Part shown: positions 1 through 8,840 of the stretch, in pieces | Position numbering within the stretch: position 1 is the stretch's first letter | Layout of the letters: each line of letters starts with the position of its first letter | Assembly (NCBI GenBank): GCA_012965455.1 | Contig: DTSG01000390.1 | Span: 1 to 27,161 of the forward strand | Reading direction: 5' to 3' | DNA from: Planctomycetaceae bacterium | GTDB taxonomy: Bacteria > Planctomycetota > Planctomycetia > Pirellulales > Pirellulaceae | Length of the DNA: 27,161 nucleotides | The notes under the pieces: model-generated | Database searches by the model: none | Told to the model about the DNA's origin: nothing | What the model saw: only the letters and a program-made list of their open reading frames with translations | Program-made: the position numbers and the translations under genes

Positions 1-2367
1 ATTGGGTATCTCGTTAGACGACTCGACGAAAACACCGGTCCTAGTAATTTCTTGCGGTATGCTTTTCACCTCAAACCTGGTTCGGCTAATTGGGTGATGT
101 TGCGGCAGAAGTTTATCGAATCATTCGAATTGATGGAGCATTTACCTGATAGTAGTCGCCGCACGCAAAATCGAACTACGGAAGCGTTTCAAAGCACGTT
201 AGATAATTGGCGGTGGGATCAACTAGTCAATGAACCGGATACGGATTTTTCGCTGCCGGACAACGCTCGCTGGGCACAAGAAATAATTGCCAGTGGACTC
301 CAGGCAGAACCACGGGTTGTGACTCCAATAATTGCAGGTGAGGAGGATACCCAAGCTACGCATCTGTTTAATTCTACAGATCCTTCGCAACCGAATCAGT
401 ACGTCGGAACTTGGACTGCAGCCGAAGAGTCTGCAATTGATGTAGCACTAAAATGTGCGGCGGATGATGAGACATCGTGGCGAAAAACTACGGCTAAAGA
501 ACGTTCGGCAATACTACATGACGTCGCTAATGAAATCCGTCGTAGTCGCCGTGACTTGATTGAAATCGCACTCGCCGAAGGAGGTAAAATAATCCCCGAA
601 GCTGACGCCGAAGTCTCTGAAGCGGTGGATTTTGTTGAGTTTTACCGTAAGTCGGTCGTGCACATTGAAGAGATGCAGGACTTATCAGCTCGTCCTCGAG
701 GTATGGCGTTAGTTATTTCACCTTGGAATTTTCCGATAGCAATTCCCTGTGGCGGAGTGGCCGCCGCATTGGCCGCTGGAAATACCGTTATCTTGAAACC
801 ATCATCCGAGACGGTGCTAACGGCTAGGAGATTATGTGAGTGTTTTTGGGAAGCAGGTGTGCCTAAGAAAGTCTTGCAATTTGTACCATGCCGAGGTGCT
901 GCGGGCGGAGTGCAATTAACTGCGTCGGATAAAGTCGATTCAATTATCTTCACGGGAAGTACAGCAGCAGCCAGATTGATTCAGCAACAGACCCCGCGGG
1001 CTTGTTTGTTAGCAGAAACTGGTGGCAAGAACACCACGATCGTTACTACAATGTCGGACCGGGAACAGGCAGTCAAGCATGTATTACATTCTGCGTTTGG
1101 GCACTCTGGACAGAAGTGTTCTGCGACTTCGTTGTTGATCTTGGAAAAGGGAGTGTATCAAGATGAAGCGTTTTTGGAATTATTACGCGACGCCGCCTCA
1201 AGTTTAACCGTGGGTAGTGCTTGGCGGTTGGAAACACGCATCGGTCCTTTGATTAACCCGCCGTCAGGAGATTTGCATAAAGCAATTGTGAATCTGGAAT
1301 CGGACGAGTCATGGTTGCTGGAACCTCGCATCGATAAAAACAACCGGTGTTTGGTTTCACCAGGAATAAAAATGGGTGTCACAGCAAACAGTTTCACCCA
1401 CCAAACAGAATTCTTCGGGCCAGTACTGGGAGTGATGTTAGCTGAGTCACTCGAGCACGCTGTTACGTTAGCCAATGAAACGGGGTACGGTTTGACGGCG
1501 GGGATTGAAACGTTAGATGATCGAGAGCAGGAGTATTGGAAAGCAAATATTTTTGCAGGGAACTTGTATGTGAATCGGCCGACAACAGGAGCGATTGTGT
1601 TGCGGCAACCGTTTGGTGGTTTTGGGGCTTCGTCTATTGGAGCCGGAATTAAAGCGGGCGGACCAAACTATGTGACTCAACTGATGAAGTTCCGGACTTC
1701 GCTCATCGATGTCGCCGCAGATTTGAAGAACATGCACAATCAGGAGTTGGCAGAGTTTGGCACGACTTTGCTCGAAGCTAGACGGTCGGATATTAAGGCG
1801 ACCGCCAAGCAGATCATCATTCAGGCTTTGACTAGCTATGACGAATATGCGTACCGTGAGTACAATCGTGTTCATGATCATTTCCATCTGATCGGGCAAG
1901 ATAATATACGTCGATATTTACCTGTCGAAGATTTAGTTATTCGTGTAACACAGCAGGATGAAGCTTATGAAATTGTGCTGCGAATGGCGGCGGCACATGC
2001 TGTCGGAGCACGAGTCATGTTGAGCCATGCTACCGCAGTGCATGAAGAACTGCTGCAAGTGTTGATTGGTTTTACTCAGCATTGGAAAAAACCCGCAACT
2101 CAAATCGTGGAAACGGATGGTGAATTGCTTGAACGAGTTGCTCGAGGTGAAGTTTCACGAGTTCGTTACGCTCGGCCGTCTGCTGTGAAGGATGGTACTC
2201 GCACCGCTTTGGAGGCGCATAATGTTGTTGTGATGGATGCACCTGTTTTGGTGAATGGACGAATTGAATTACTTTGGAATGTCCGCGAGCAGAGTGTATC
2301 GGACGATTACCATCGTTATGGAAACCTGGGGAAACGCGCGACGGAGATTCGTGTCGAACCGTTATAA
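1..2367 (+). CDS. putA: Bifunctional proline dehydrogenase / L-glutamate gamma-semialdehyde dehydrogenase, C-terminal part (5' truncated by window edge)
   Basis: Converts proline to glutamate in two steps (FAD-dependent proline dehydrogenase, then NAD-dependent aldehyde dehydrogenase). The frame is open from base 1, and the first residues YLVRRLDENTGPSNFLRYAF match the end of the PutA proline dehydrogenase barrel, so the TTG at 52 is not the start. The aldehyde dehydrogenase domain follows: SPWNFP near 720, a FTGS cofactor-binding stretch near 950, the general-base Glu in AETGGKN (codon 1015-1017) and the catalytic Cys in GQKCSA (codon 1117-1119). About 230 residues follow the ALDH core, containing the NRVHDHFHLIGQDN segment and an ALDH-like tail seen in long PutA proteins. 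The two catalytic residues are intact. It is convergent with the next gene, 13 bp away. The identification is firm; regulation is not visible because the promoter lies outside the window. Confidence 0.95.
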   Translation: MGYLVRRLDENTGPSNFLRYAFHLKPGSANWVMLRQKFIESFELMEHLPDSSRRTQNRTTEAFQSTLDNWRWDQLVNEPDTDFSLPDNARWAQEIIASGLQAEPRVVTPIIAGEEDTQATHLFNSTDPSQPNQYVGTWTAAEESAIDVALKCAADDETSWRKTTAKERSAILHDVANEIRRSRRDLIEIALAEGGKIIPEADAEVSEAVDFVEFYRKSVVHIEEMQDLSARPRGMALVISPWNFPIAIPCGGVAAALAAGNTVILKPSSETVLTARRLCECFWEAGVPKKVLQFVPCRGAAGGVQLTASDKVDSIIFTGSTAAARLIQQQTPRACLLAETGGKNTTIVTTMSDREQAVKHVLHSAFGHSGQKCSATSLLILEKGVYQDEAFLELLRDAASSLTVGSAWRLETRIGPLINPPSGDLHKAIVNLESDESWLLEPRIDKNNRCLVSPGIKMGVTANSFTHQTEFFGPVLGVMLAESLEHAVTLANETGYGLTAGIETLDDREQEYWKANIFAGNLYVNRPTTGAIVLRQPFGGFGASSIGAGIKAGGPNYVTQLMKFRTSLIDVAADLKNMHNQELAEFGTTLLEARRSDIKATAKQIIIQALTSYDEYAYREYNRVHDHFHLIGQDNIRRYLPVEDLVIRVTQQDEAYEIVLRMAAAHAVGARVMLSHATAVHEELLQVLIGFTQHWKKPATQIVETDGELLERVARGEVSRVRYARPSAVKDGTRTALEAHNVVVMDAPVLVNGRIELLWNVREQSVSDDYHRYGNLGKRATEIRVEPL

Positions 2368-2380
2368 ATGACGCGATGGA

Positions 2381-3265
2381 TTACATCAGGCGTTGTTTAA
2401 TTTCGCTGTAAAGGTCGTCTGGTAGTGGACCGGCAGAGGCGCTAGCAATGTTTTCCTGCAGGTGTTTAGTGTCGCAAGTCCCTGCGATCACGGTGTCGAC
2501 ATTGGGGTGGGATAATGTAAATCTCAGAATGAGTTCGGCGGGCGTCATGCCGATCGGCAATAATCCATCGAGGTTTGCTTGCTGCCAGACATCGTTTAGT
2601 GCCGGCCGGTCGATCACGGCGTCGGGTCCACCATGTGCGATACCGCCGCGGATGATAATACCAGCACCCGTTGCTGCTGCTTGCGATATTAAGTCGTGGT
2701 GCTGCGGTGCTAAACATGAATAGGGAATTTGAAATGTGTCAAACACTCCCATATCAATCATGCCTTGCAAATTCGGGATAGCACTCGATGATCCTAAAAA
2801 CCGAATGATACCTTGGTCGCGAAACTCGATGAGCGTCTCAACGAGGCCTGCTTGTTGAATCGACTCAGCGTCGCCACCGTGGAATTGCAATAAATCGATG
2901 CAGTCTGTTTGTAGCCTTGTGAGGCTTGTCTCGATGTTACGTTTGAGTACGTCTGCAGACCAAGTGTGAATGATTTCGATGTGGTCGGTATGTTGTTGAT
3001 AGTCGCAACCGCACTTTGTGGCGAGAAAGAACTCGCTGCGGCGTGAGCCGATATACTTGCCGATGCGTTCTTCACTGGCACCATAATCGGGCGAAGTATC
3101 GATGAAGTTTATACCCGCATCGAGTACTTGGTTGAGGAATTTATCGGCGTCTTCTTCAGCGACGGTTCGCACTCCCCACGTGGCTGGGCCGCGCAATCCC
3201 ATGCTGCCATAGCCCAGACAAGTGACGGGCAATTTGGTGGATCCGAGTGAGTTGATTTTGAGCAT
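2381..3265 (-). CDS. Aldo/keto reductase
   Basis: A 294-residue cytoplasmic NAD(P)H-dependent oxidoreductase of the aldo/keto reductase superfamily; the substrate cannot be told from sequence. The TIM-barrel family signature is complete: the catalytic tetrad reads Asp56 (NFIDTSPDYG), Tyr61, Lys84 (FFLATKCG) and His129 (DLLQFHGG). A cofactor-binding end is present as TPAELILRFTLSHPNVDTVIAGT. The length is normal for the smaller members. It starts with ATG at 3265; no clear ribosome-binding site is seen. It lies 46 bp downstream of the isocitrate dehydrogenase gene on the same strand, so co-transcription is possible but a shared function is not evident. The Cys-Gly-Cys after Lys84 is a small local oddity. 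Members annotated as L-fucose or galactose dehydrogenase-like cannot be excluded. Confidence 0.9.
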   Translation of the reverse strand: MLKINSLGSTKLPVTCLGYGSMGLRGPATWGVRTVAEEDADKFLNQVLDAGINFIDTSPDYGASEERIGKYIGSRRSEFFLATKCGCDYQQHTDHIEIIHTWSADVLKRNIETSLTRLQTDCIDLLQFHGGDAESIQQAGLVETLIEFRDQGIIRFLGSSSAIPNLQGMIDMGVFDTFQIPYSCLAPQHHDLISQAAATGAGIIIRGGIAHGGPDAVIDRPALNDVWQQANLDGLLPIGMTPAELILRFTLSHPNVDTVIAGTCDTKHLQENIASASAGPLPDDLYSEIKQRLM

Positions 3266-3311
3266 GGTTACGGTTCGCTAGGTTTGGAAATGCAAGCGGG
3301 TCTGGGGAATC

Positions 3312-5561
3312 CTAGTGTTCGCTATTGTCGCCGGAAAATCCATCGATGGCATCGTTGAAAATGGTGCTCGGTCGCATGGCCGTAACGACCGCTTGTTCGC
3401 AGGGGTGATAATAACCGCCGAGGTCGACAGCTGCGCCTTGCACGGCATTGAGTTGATCGACAATCGCTTGTTCATTGTCGCTAAGTGTCGTCGCTAATAC
3501 CGAAAACTCTGCTTGCAGTTCTGAGCAGTCTGTTTGAGTTGCCAACGCTTGAGCCCAATAAAGTGCTAGATAGAAATGGCTACCACGATTGTCCAGTTCA
3601 TTGACTTTTCGCGATGGTGAACGGTTTTCCGTGAGATATTGACTACTCGCCTGATTTAATGCGGCCGCGACAAGCTCAAGTTTTTTGTTGCCGGTTTTTT
3701 CGGCGAGTTCTTCAAGGGAAACACCGATTGCGAGAAATTCACCGAGTGAATCCCAACGCAGGTGATTTTCAGCTATAAATTGTTGCACATGCTTGGGAGC
3801 AGAACCACCGGCACCTGTTTCATAGAGCCCGCCGCCTGCTAACAGAGGTACGATCGACAGCATTTTTGCACTGGTCCCTAATTCGATGATTGGAAAGAGG
3901 TCGGTTAGGTAGTCCCGTAGCACGTTGCCAGTAACGGATACTGTGTCGAGACCATCTCGGCACCGCTCGCAAGTTAATTGCATTGCTGCGGTGGTCGATA
4001 GAATTTGAATATCAAGTCCAGTGGTGTCATGCAGTGTTAGATATTCGTTGACTTTGGCGATGAGGTTGTTGTCGTGAGCGCGATCGTTGTCGAGCCAGAA
4101 AATCGTAGTTGATCCGGTGGCGCGAGCACGACTGACCGCGAGGCGAACCCAATCTTTGATTGGCTCATCCTTGGTTTGACACATTCGCCAAATGTCACCT
4201 GCACTGACGGTGTGTTCAAGTAATGTTGTGCCGTCAGTATCAATCACTTGTACGGTTCCGGCATGAGGAATTTCAAAAGTCTTATCATGTGACCCATACT
4301 CTTCTGCTTTTTGTGCCATCAAACCAACATTGGCAACGTTGCCCATCGTGGTGACATCAAAGGCACCATTTTGTTTGCAGAAGTCGATGACTGTTTGGTA
4401 GATCCGCGCATAGCAACGGTCGGGAATCATTGCTTTCGTGTCCGCCAGTTGGCCATCGGGGCCCCACATTTGACCCGAGGAGCGAATCGCTGCTGGCATT
4501 GAGGCATCGATAATTACGTCACTGGGAACGTGGAGGTTGGTGATGCCACGGTCTGAATCGACCATGGCGAGTCGTGGTCGAGTTGCCGAAAGCGCCTTGA
4601 TGTCAGCTTGGACTTCAGCTTGTTGTTCCTCGGTAAGTTCACTGATTTTGCTATACAGATCGCCTATGCCGTTGCGGGTGTCGATATGCAGAGGTTCAAG
4701 TATTGCGGCGTGTTTGGTGAATACGTCTGCGTAATAGACATCGACGGCATGTCCAAAGATGATGGGATCGGAAACTTTCATCATGGTCGCTTTCATGTGC
4801 AGTGAAAGCAAAATGTCTTGGCTGCGAGCATCGTCCATGGCCTCAGCAAAAAATGACTTAAGCGTGGTGCAGTTAATGACCGAGGCATCGATGACTTCAC
4901 CTGCTAAGAGCTGCAGGTTTTCCTTGAGCGATGTTGAGCTACCATCGTCGGCAACGAGCACGATGCGGACGGCGGTGGCGGTTGCCATTACATGAGATTG
5001 TTCGCTACCAAAGAAATCATTAGCCGACATGTGGGCAACATGTGTTTTTGAATCACTACTCCACACGCCCATGCTGTGCGGGTTGTTTCTGGCGTATTCT
5101 TTGACAGGAGCTGCCACGCGACGATCTGAATTGCCTTCACGCAGAACTGGATTAACAGCGCTGCCGAGAACTTTGGCATAACGATCTCGAGTTTCTTTTT
5201 CGACAGCGGTTTCCGGTTCTGCGGGAAAATCTGGTATCGCATAGCCGTGAGATTGTAATTCAGCGATGGCCGTCTTGAGTTGTGGAACTGAGGCACTGAT
5301 GTTGGGTAGCTTAATGATGTTGGCAGAAGGTGTTTTGGCGAGTGCCCCGAGTTCGGCGAGTGCGTCAACTTGTTGTTGTTCTGGGGGGAGTTGATTACTG
5401 AATGCTGCGAGAATTCTGCCGACAAGCGAGATGTCCTTGAGCTCAATGGTGATGCCTGAGGATTGTGTGAAGCCGCGGACAATGGGCAGCAATGATTGTG
5501 TTGCCAGCGCTGGGGCTTCATCTGTCTTCGTGTAGATTATTTTGGGGCTGTCCGCGGTCAT
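3312..5561 (-). CDS. icd: NADP-dependent isocitrate dehydrogenase, monomeric type
   Basis: Oxidatively decarboxylates isocitrate to 2-oxoglutarate with reduction of NADP+ in the citric acid cycle. The protein is of the large single-chain family (usually about 740 residues), unrelated in size to the common dimeric enzyme. Recognisable stretches are SDSKTHVAHMSANDFFGSEQ near residue 185 and FDVTTMGNVANVGLMAQKAE near residue 420, plus a C-terminal segment HFYLALYWAQALATQ. I place the start at the ATG at 5561 (MTADSPKIIYTKTDEAPAL), because family members begin with this motif. The longer frame from 5606 adds 15 residues that do not look like the family. That gives 749 residues. No Shine-Dalgarno is visible. 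It is followed after 46 bp by the aldo/keto reductase gene and is divergent from the acyltransferase at 5772. Confidence 0.95.
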   Translation of the reverse strand: MTADSPKIIYTKTDEAPALATQSLLPIVRGFTQSSGITIELKDISLVGRILAAFSNQLPPEQQQVDALAELGALAKTPSANIIKLPNISASVPQLKTAIAELQSHGYAIPDFPAEPETAVEKETRDRYAKVLGSAVNPVLREGNSDRRVAAPVKEYARNNPHSMGVWSSDSKTHVAHMSANDFFGSEQSHVMATATAVRIVLVADDGSSTSLKENLQLLAGEVIDASVINCTTLKSFFAEAMDDARSQDILLSLHMKATMMKVSDPIIFGHAVDVYYADVFTKHAAILEPLHIDTRNGIGDLYSKISELTEEQQAEVQADIKALSATRPRLAMVDSDRGITNLHVPSDVIIDASMPAAIRSSGQMWGPDGQLADTKAMIPDRCYARIYQTVIDFCKQNGAFDVTTMGNVANVGLMAQKAEEYGSHDKTFEIPHAGTVQVIDTDGTTLLEHTVSAGDIWRMCQTKDEPIKDWVRLAVSRARATGSTTIFWLDNDRAHDNNLIAKVNEYLTLHDTTGLDIQILSTTAAMQLTCERCRDGLDTVSVTGNVLRDYLTDLFPIIELGTSAKMLSIVPLLAGGGLYETGAGGSAPKHVQQFIAENHLRWDSLGEFLAIGVSLEELAEKTGNKKLELVAAALNQASSQYLTENRSPSRKVNELDNRGSHFYLALYWAQALATQTDCSELQAEFSVLATTLSDNEQAIVDQLNAVQGAAVDLGGYYHPCEQAVVTAMRPSTIFNDAIDGFSGDNSEH

Positions 5562-5771
5562 GTGTGAAATCTTAGATGGTAAGAGGATAATGTATGGGTT
5601 AAGCATTCCAATTTAACAGCATCGACTGGTTACAACAATTAGGACCTGTGCTAGTGTGAATGTGAGAAGAGTGGACCAAACACTAAATTTGCTGGAATAA
5701 CAGTCGCCGTTGAGCGAATATTTATCGTCTGGCTTTATTGTTAATGACTGAATCTAGGATGCCACGTATTT

Positions 5772-7802
5772 ATGAGTAGTTCATCCGGATCATTCCCGCG
5801 CCGACATGATTTAGATGCTTTGCGAGCGATTGCGATGTTGTTAGGAATCGCATTGCATGGATTGTTAGCCTATACCGGATTCCCGTGGGCTGTGCAGGAT
5901 ACGAATCAGGCACCGTGGCTGGGCGCGGTTTTTGCGATGATTCATGGTTTTCGGATGCCTTTATTCTTTTTGGTCAGTGGTTTCTTTACTGCCATGCTTT
6001 GGCGAAAACGTGGGTTGAAAAGTCTAATCAAGCATCGGTTTAACAGGATTCTAATTCCATGTTTGGTCGGCTTAGTAACGGTTATCCCGGTGATGAACTG
6101 GGTTTCAGAAATGGTGGTTCGTCAGCCAGCAGTTCTCAAGAAGGAGGTGAGTGACGATGCGAATATTTGGTGGGCGGCGGTGTTTGGAGATGTTACCGCA
6201 CTGAAGCGTATTCTCAAAAGTGGCGAGGATATCAATGCTCGTGACCAAGAGCGAGAATCGACGGCTCTGATTGTGGCTGCATCTGTTGGGCAAACGGAAG
6301 CAGTTGAGTTCTTGATTGCAGAGGGAGCGGACTTGTTTTATCGTAATCTGGATAACGAAACCGCTTTGGATACAGCGCGATTTTCCCAACACCATCAGAT
6401 TGTTGAAATTCTGGAAACCGCCATGCAGCAGGCCAAAGCCGGTACCTCTGCATCGCCTGTTCCTGCCGAACCCGACAAGCCCAGTGGTTGTGAGGTTTGG
6501 GCCGAAGGCGATTTATTTGACGCGATCAAACGCGGTAATGATGAGCTGGTTCGTCAACTGTTAGAGCAGGGATCAGACCCCGACAAACGGCAGGATACAG
6601 CAACGGCTTTGACTATCGCAGCGATTTGGGGGCAGCCGCAGGTAGCGACAGTGCTGCTTGAGGCGGGAGCCGATGTGAACGCTCAAAATGAGGATGGCGG
6701 TACAGCGTTACACGGGGCCGTGTTCTTTGGACGAGTCGATGTTGTTCGGGTGCTGTTGGATTATCAAGTAGATGTGACGATCAGGAATAACAAGGGTGAA
6801 AAAGCAACGGATTATGTGACAGCACCATTTACCCAAGAATTAGGTGGAGCGGTTGATTATATTGCAGCGCTGATGCCGATTGATGTGCGACAGCATGACG
6901 TCCGTAATTCACTTCCCGAGATGGCGGCAGTTTTAAAGGTGGAGGCGGGCGGCGGCCAGGATCGAGAAAAAATACCGAGCCTTAGCGACGTCTATTGGTG
7001 GATCGTAATTGGGGAATTTTGGAATGTAGAACTTGGGAATGTAGATTTTCATTTGCTGCTCACACCTGTTTTCCACCACCTGTGGTTTCTGTGGTTTCTG
7101 TGTTGGTTAGTCGTTGGGTTTGCTGTCTATGCCATGTTCGCAAAACTTGTCGGGCTGGAGTCCTTACCGAATTTGCTGATCGTGTCACCGTTAAGGTATC
7201 TGTGGTTAGTTCCCGTTACGATCATTCCGCAAGCGTTTATGGGCGCCGGTTTTGGTCCGGATACATCGGCCGGTTTGATTCCTTTCCCGCATTTACTGTT
7301 TTACTACGCAATCTTTTTTGGATTTGGAGCGCTTTATTTTGACTGCAAGGACACCCAGGGAGAATTGGGAAGTCGTTGGTTTGTCACCTTGCCTGTGGCA
7401 TTGCTGTTGTTCTTGATTGGAGCGGGACTTGAAACCGGGGATGCGGAGATTTTTGCAGGCATGCCCAAGCTCCTGCAGCAAACGATCTCGGTTGTCATTC
7501 AGGTACTGTATGTCTGGTTGATGACGTTTGGGCTCATTGGTTTGTTTCGCAAACTGATGTCAGCGGAGAACAAGTGGATGCGTTATATTTCCGACTCGTC
7601 CTATTGGCTCTATCTGGCGCACCTGCCTTTGATGATCTGGCTGCAATGGGCCATTAGTGACTGGGATCTGGACGGGGCGCTCAAGTTTGTATTGGTTTGT
7701 ACGGTTTGTACGGTTACCTTGCTGGTGATGTATGAGTATTTGATCAGGTATTCGCCTATTGGAACCATGCTCAACGGAAAAAAGGTGAGAGGATCGGGGT
7801 GA
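5772..7802 (+). CDS. Acyltransferase-3 family membrane protein with ankyrin repeats inserted in the membrane domain
   Basis: A polytopic inner-membrane protein of the acyltransferase-3 family (OafA/OpgC-like), which transfers acyl groups onto sugars or other envelope molecules; the substrate here is unknown. Helices 1-3 lie at about residues 14-37, 47-72 and 91-112. The family motif Arg-X10-His is present as Arg18 and His29 in LRAIAMLLGIALHG. A soluble insert of roughly 240 residues (about 120-360) then contains ankyrin units, clearest at 127-215 and 245-345 (for example TALTIAAIWGQPQVATVLLE and TALHGAVFFGRVDVVRVLLD). The membrane part resumes near 404 and runs through about seven further hydrophobic segments to the end at 676. 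By the positive-inside rule (the basic loop WRKRGLKSLIKHRF before helix 3 is cytoplasmic), the insert would face the periplasm. It is a single uninterrupted frame, so it is not a chimera of two genes. Family call strong; topology inferred. Confidence 0.88.
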   Translation: MSSSSGSFPRRHDLDALRAIAMLLGIALHGLLAYTGFPWAVQDTNQAPWLGAVFAMIHGFRMPLFFLVSGFFTAMLWRKRGLKSLIKHRFNRILIPCLVGLVTVIPVMNWVSEMVVRQPAVLKKEVSDDANIWWAAVFGDVTALKRILKSGEDINARDQERESTALIVAASVGQTEAVEFLIAEGADLFYRNLDNETALDTARFSQHHQIVEILETAMQQAKAGTSASPVPAEPDKPSGCEVWAEGDLFDAIKRGNDELVRQLLEQGSDPDKRQDTATALTIAAIWGQPQVATVLLEAGADVNAQNEDGGTALHGAVFFGRVDVVRVLLDYQVDVTIRNNKGEKATDYVTAPFTQELGGAVDYIAALMPIDVRQHDVRNSLPEMAAVLKVEAGGGQDREKIPSLSDVYWWIVIGEFWNVELGNVDFHLLLTPVFHHLWFLWFLCWLVVGFAVYAMFAKLVGLESLPNLLIVSPLRYLWLVPVTIIPQAFMGAGFGPDTSAGLIPFPHLLFYYAIFFGFGALYFDCKDTQGELGSRWFVTLPVALLLFLIGAGLETGDAEIFAGMPKLLQQTISVVIQVLYVWLMTFGLIGLFRKLMSAENKWMRYISDSSYWLYLAHLPLMIWLQWAISDWDLDGALKFVLVCTVCTVTLLVMYEYLIRYSPIGTMLNGKKVRGSG

Positions 7803-7858
7803 CAGAGCTTATCGGTGCCCCTACTAAAATCTAATCTTTGGCTCTACAATTTAGGATT

Positions 7859-8766
7859 ATGACACCGTTTGTAACTATTATTGTTTATTGCTTATTCACC
7901 ATTGTGGCATCGTTGGCCGGTGGTTGGTTGCCATCGCTGGTGAAACTGAATCATCTCAAGCGGCAATTGATGATGAGTTTGGTTTCCGGTGTGATGCTCG
8001 GCGTTGCCTTGTTACATATGCTGCCCGCTTCTTTGGAACACCTACAATCTGCATCATTAGCTGGTGGGGCAATGTTGGGCGGATTGCTCGTGATGTTTTT
8101 CTTATTACGAGTCTTTCACGTGCACTCGCATGCTGCCAATGACGGGCATGATTGTGAACATGATCACCATCATGAACCTGTTGGAGATGATGAATCAAAA
8201 AGTGATGCTCATCAATTCAGCTGGATCGGGTTGTTCGTTGGGCTTGCAATTCACTCACTGCTTGACGGAGTGGCAATTTCTGCGAGTGTCACTGCGGAGA
8301 TTGGACACGGTGCAACAGGAGCGATATTTTTAGGGCTCGGTACTTTCTTAGTTGTGTTCTTGCATAAACCTCTCGATGCACTCGCCATCACTTCTCTGAT
8401 GCACGCTGCTTCGTGGTCGTCCCGGATGCGGACGATAATCAATATTGTGTTCTCGCTAATATGCCCATTGGGTGCCGTATTGTTTTGGTTCGGTGCAGAA
8501 CAATTTGCGGGTGAACAAGCGATGCTCGTTGGTATTGCCTTAGCGCTGGTTTCTTTTTGTGTATTGCCTTGAGCGACTTGTTGCCAGAGGTTGCTTTTCA
8601 CTCGCATGATCGTGGGAAATTGACAGCTGCTCTGATTCTAGGATTGCTATTGGCAGTTGGCATCGAGTCGATGCATTCGCACGATCATCCCGCACCTGAC
8701 GAGCATCAGCAACACGACTCCCAAGAACATGATGCAGAGGAAGGTCATGCTGGACATGACCATTAA
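7859..8766 (+). pseudogene. ZIP family metal transporter gene, interrupted by a frameshift
   Basis: ZIP proteins move Zn2+, Fe2+ or related cations into the cytoplasm. The first frame runs from ATG 7859 to a stop at 8570-8572. It has an N-terminal signal-like first helix, a His-rich cytoplasmic loop (HSHAANDGHDCEHDHHHE) between helices 3 and 4, and the metal-site helices HSLLDGVAIS (TM4) and HKPLDALAI (TM5). Instead of the expected seventh-helix motif ending in FLxIALSDLLPE, this frame ends in VSFCVLP. The missing part, CIALSDLLPEVAFHSHDR followed by a last helix and a His-rich tail (HSHDHPAPDEHQQHD), is encoded in the -1 frame up to 8766. The two frames together give a full-length transporter of about 300 residues. 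It may be a pseudogene, a sequence error, or use ribosomal slippage. The TTG at 7838 is a less likely start. Confidence 0.8.
8549..8564 (+). other. Frameshift site in the ZIP transporter gene
   Basis: The two coding frames join here. In the upstream frame the codons read GTT TCT TTT TGT GTA TTG CCT TGA. Re-reading one T in the five-T run at 8554-8558 gives TCT TTT TTG TGT ATT GCC, restoring S-F-L-C-I-A-L-S-D. Compared with the usual ZIP stretch AGTFLxIALSDLLPE, the residues Ala-Gly-Thr are also absent. A 10-bp deletion would explain both the lost residues and the frame change; a single-base error would not explain the lost residues. Confidence 0.7.
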
Positions 8767-8840
8767 AGCAATCGGGTAGTAGGTACGGAAATTTCTAGGA
8801 CACAACAAACAAAGTGAAATTCGTTACTATAATAGTCAAC

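Noticed and set aside
4988..5521. A 177-codon open frame on the minus strand.
   Set aside because: Lies wholly inside the isocitrate dehydrogenase gene in another frame; its translation has no domain-like or signal features.
8828..8833. TATAAT resembling a -10 box just before the start of the secreted unknown gene, which would imply a leaderless transcript.
   Set aside because: No -35 element at the right distance; a six-base AT-rich match is expected by chance.
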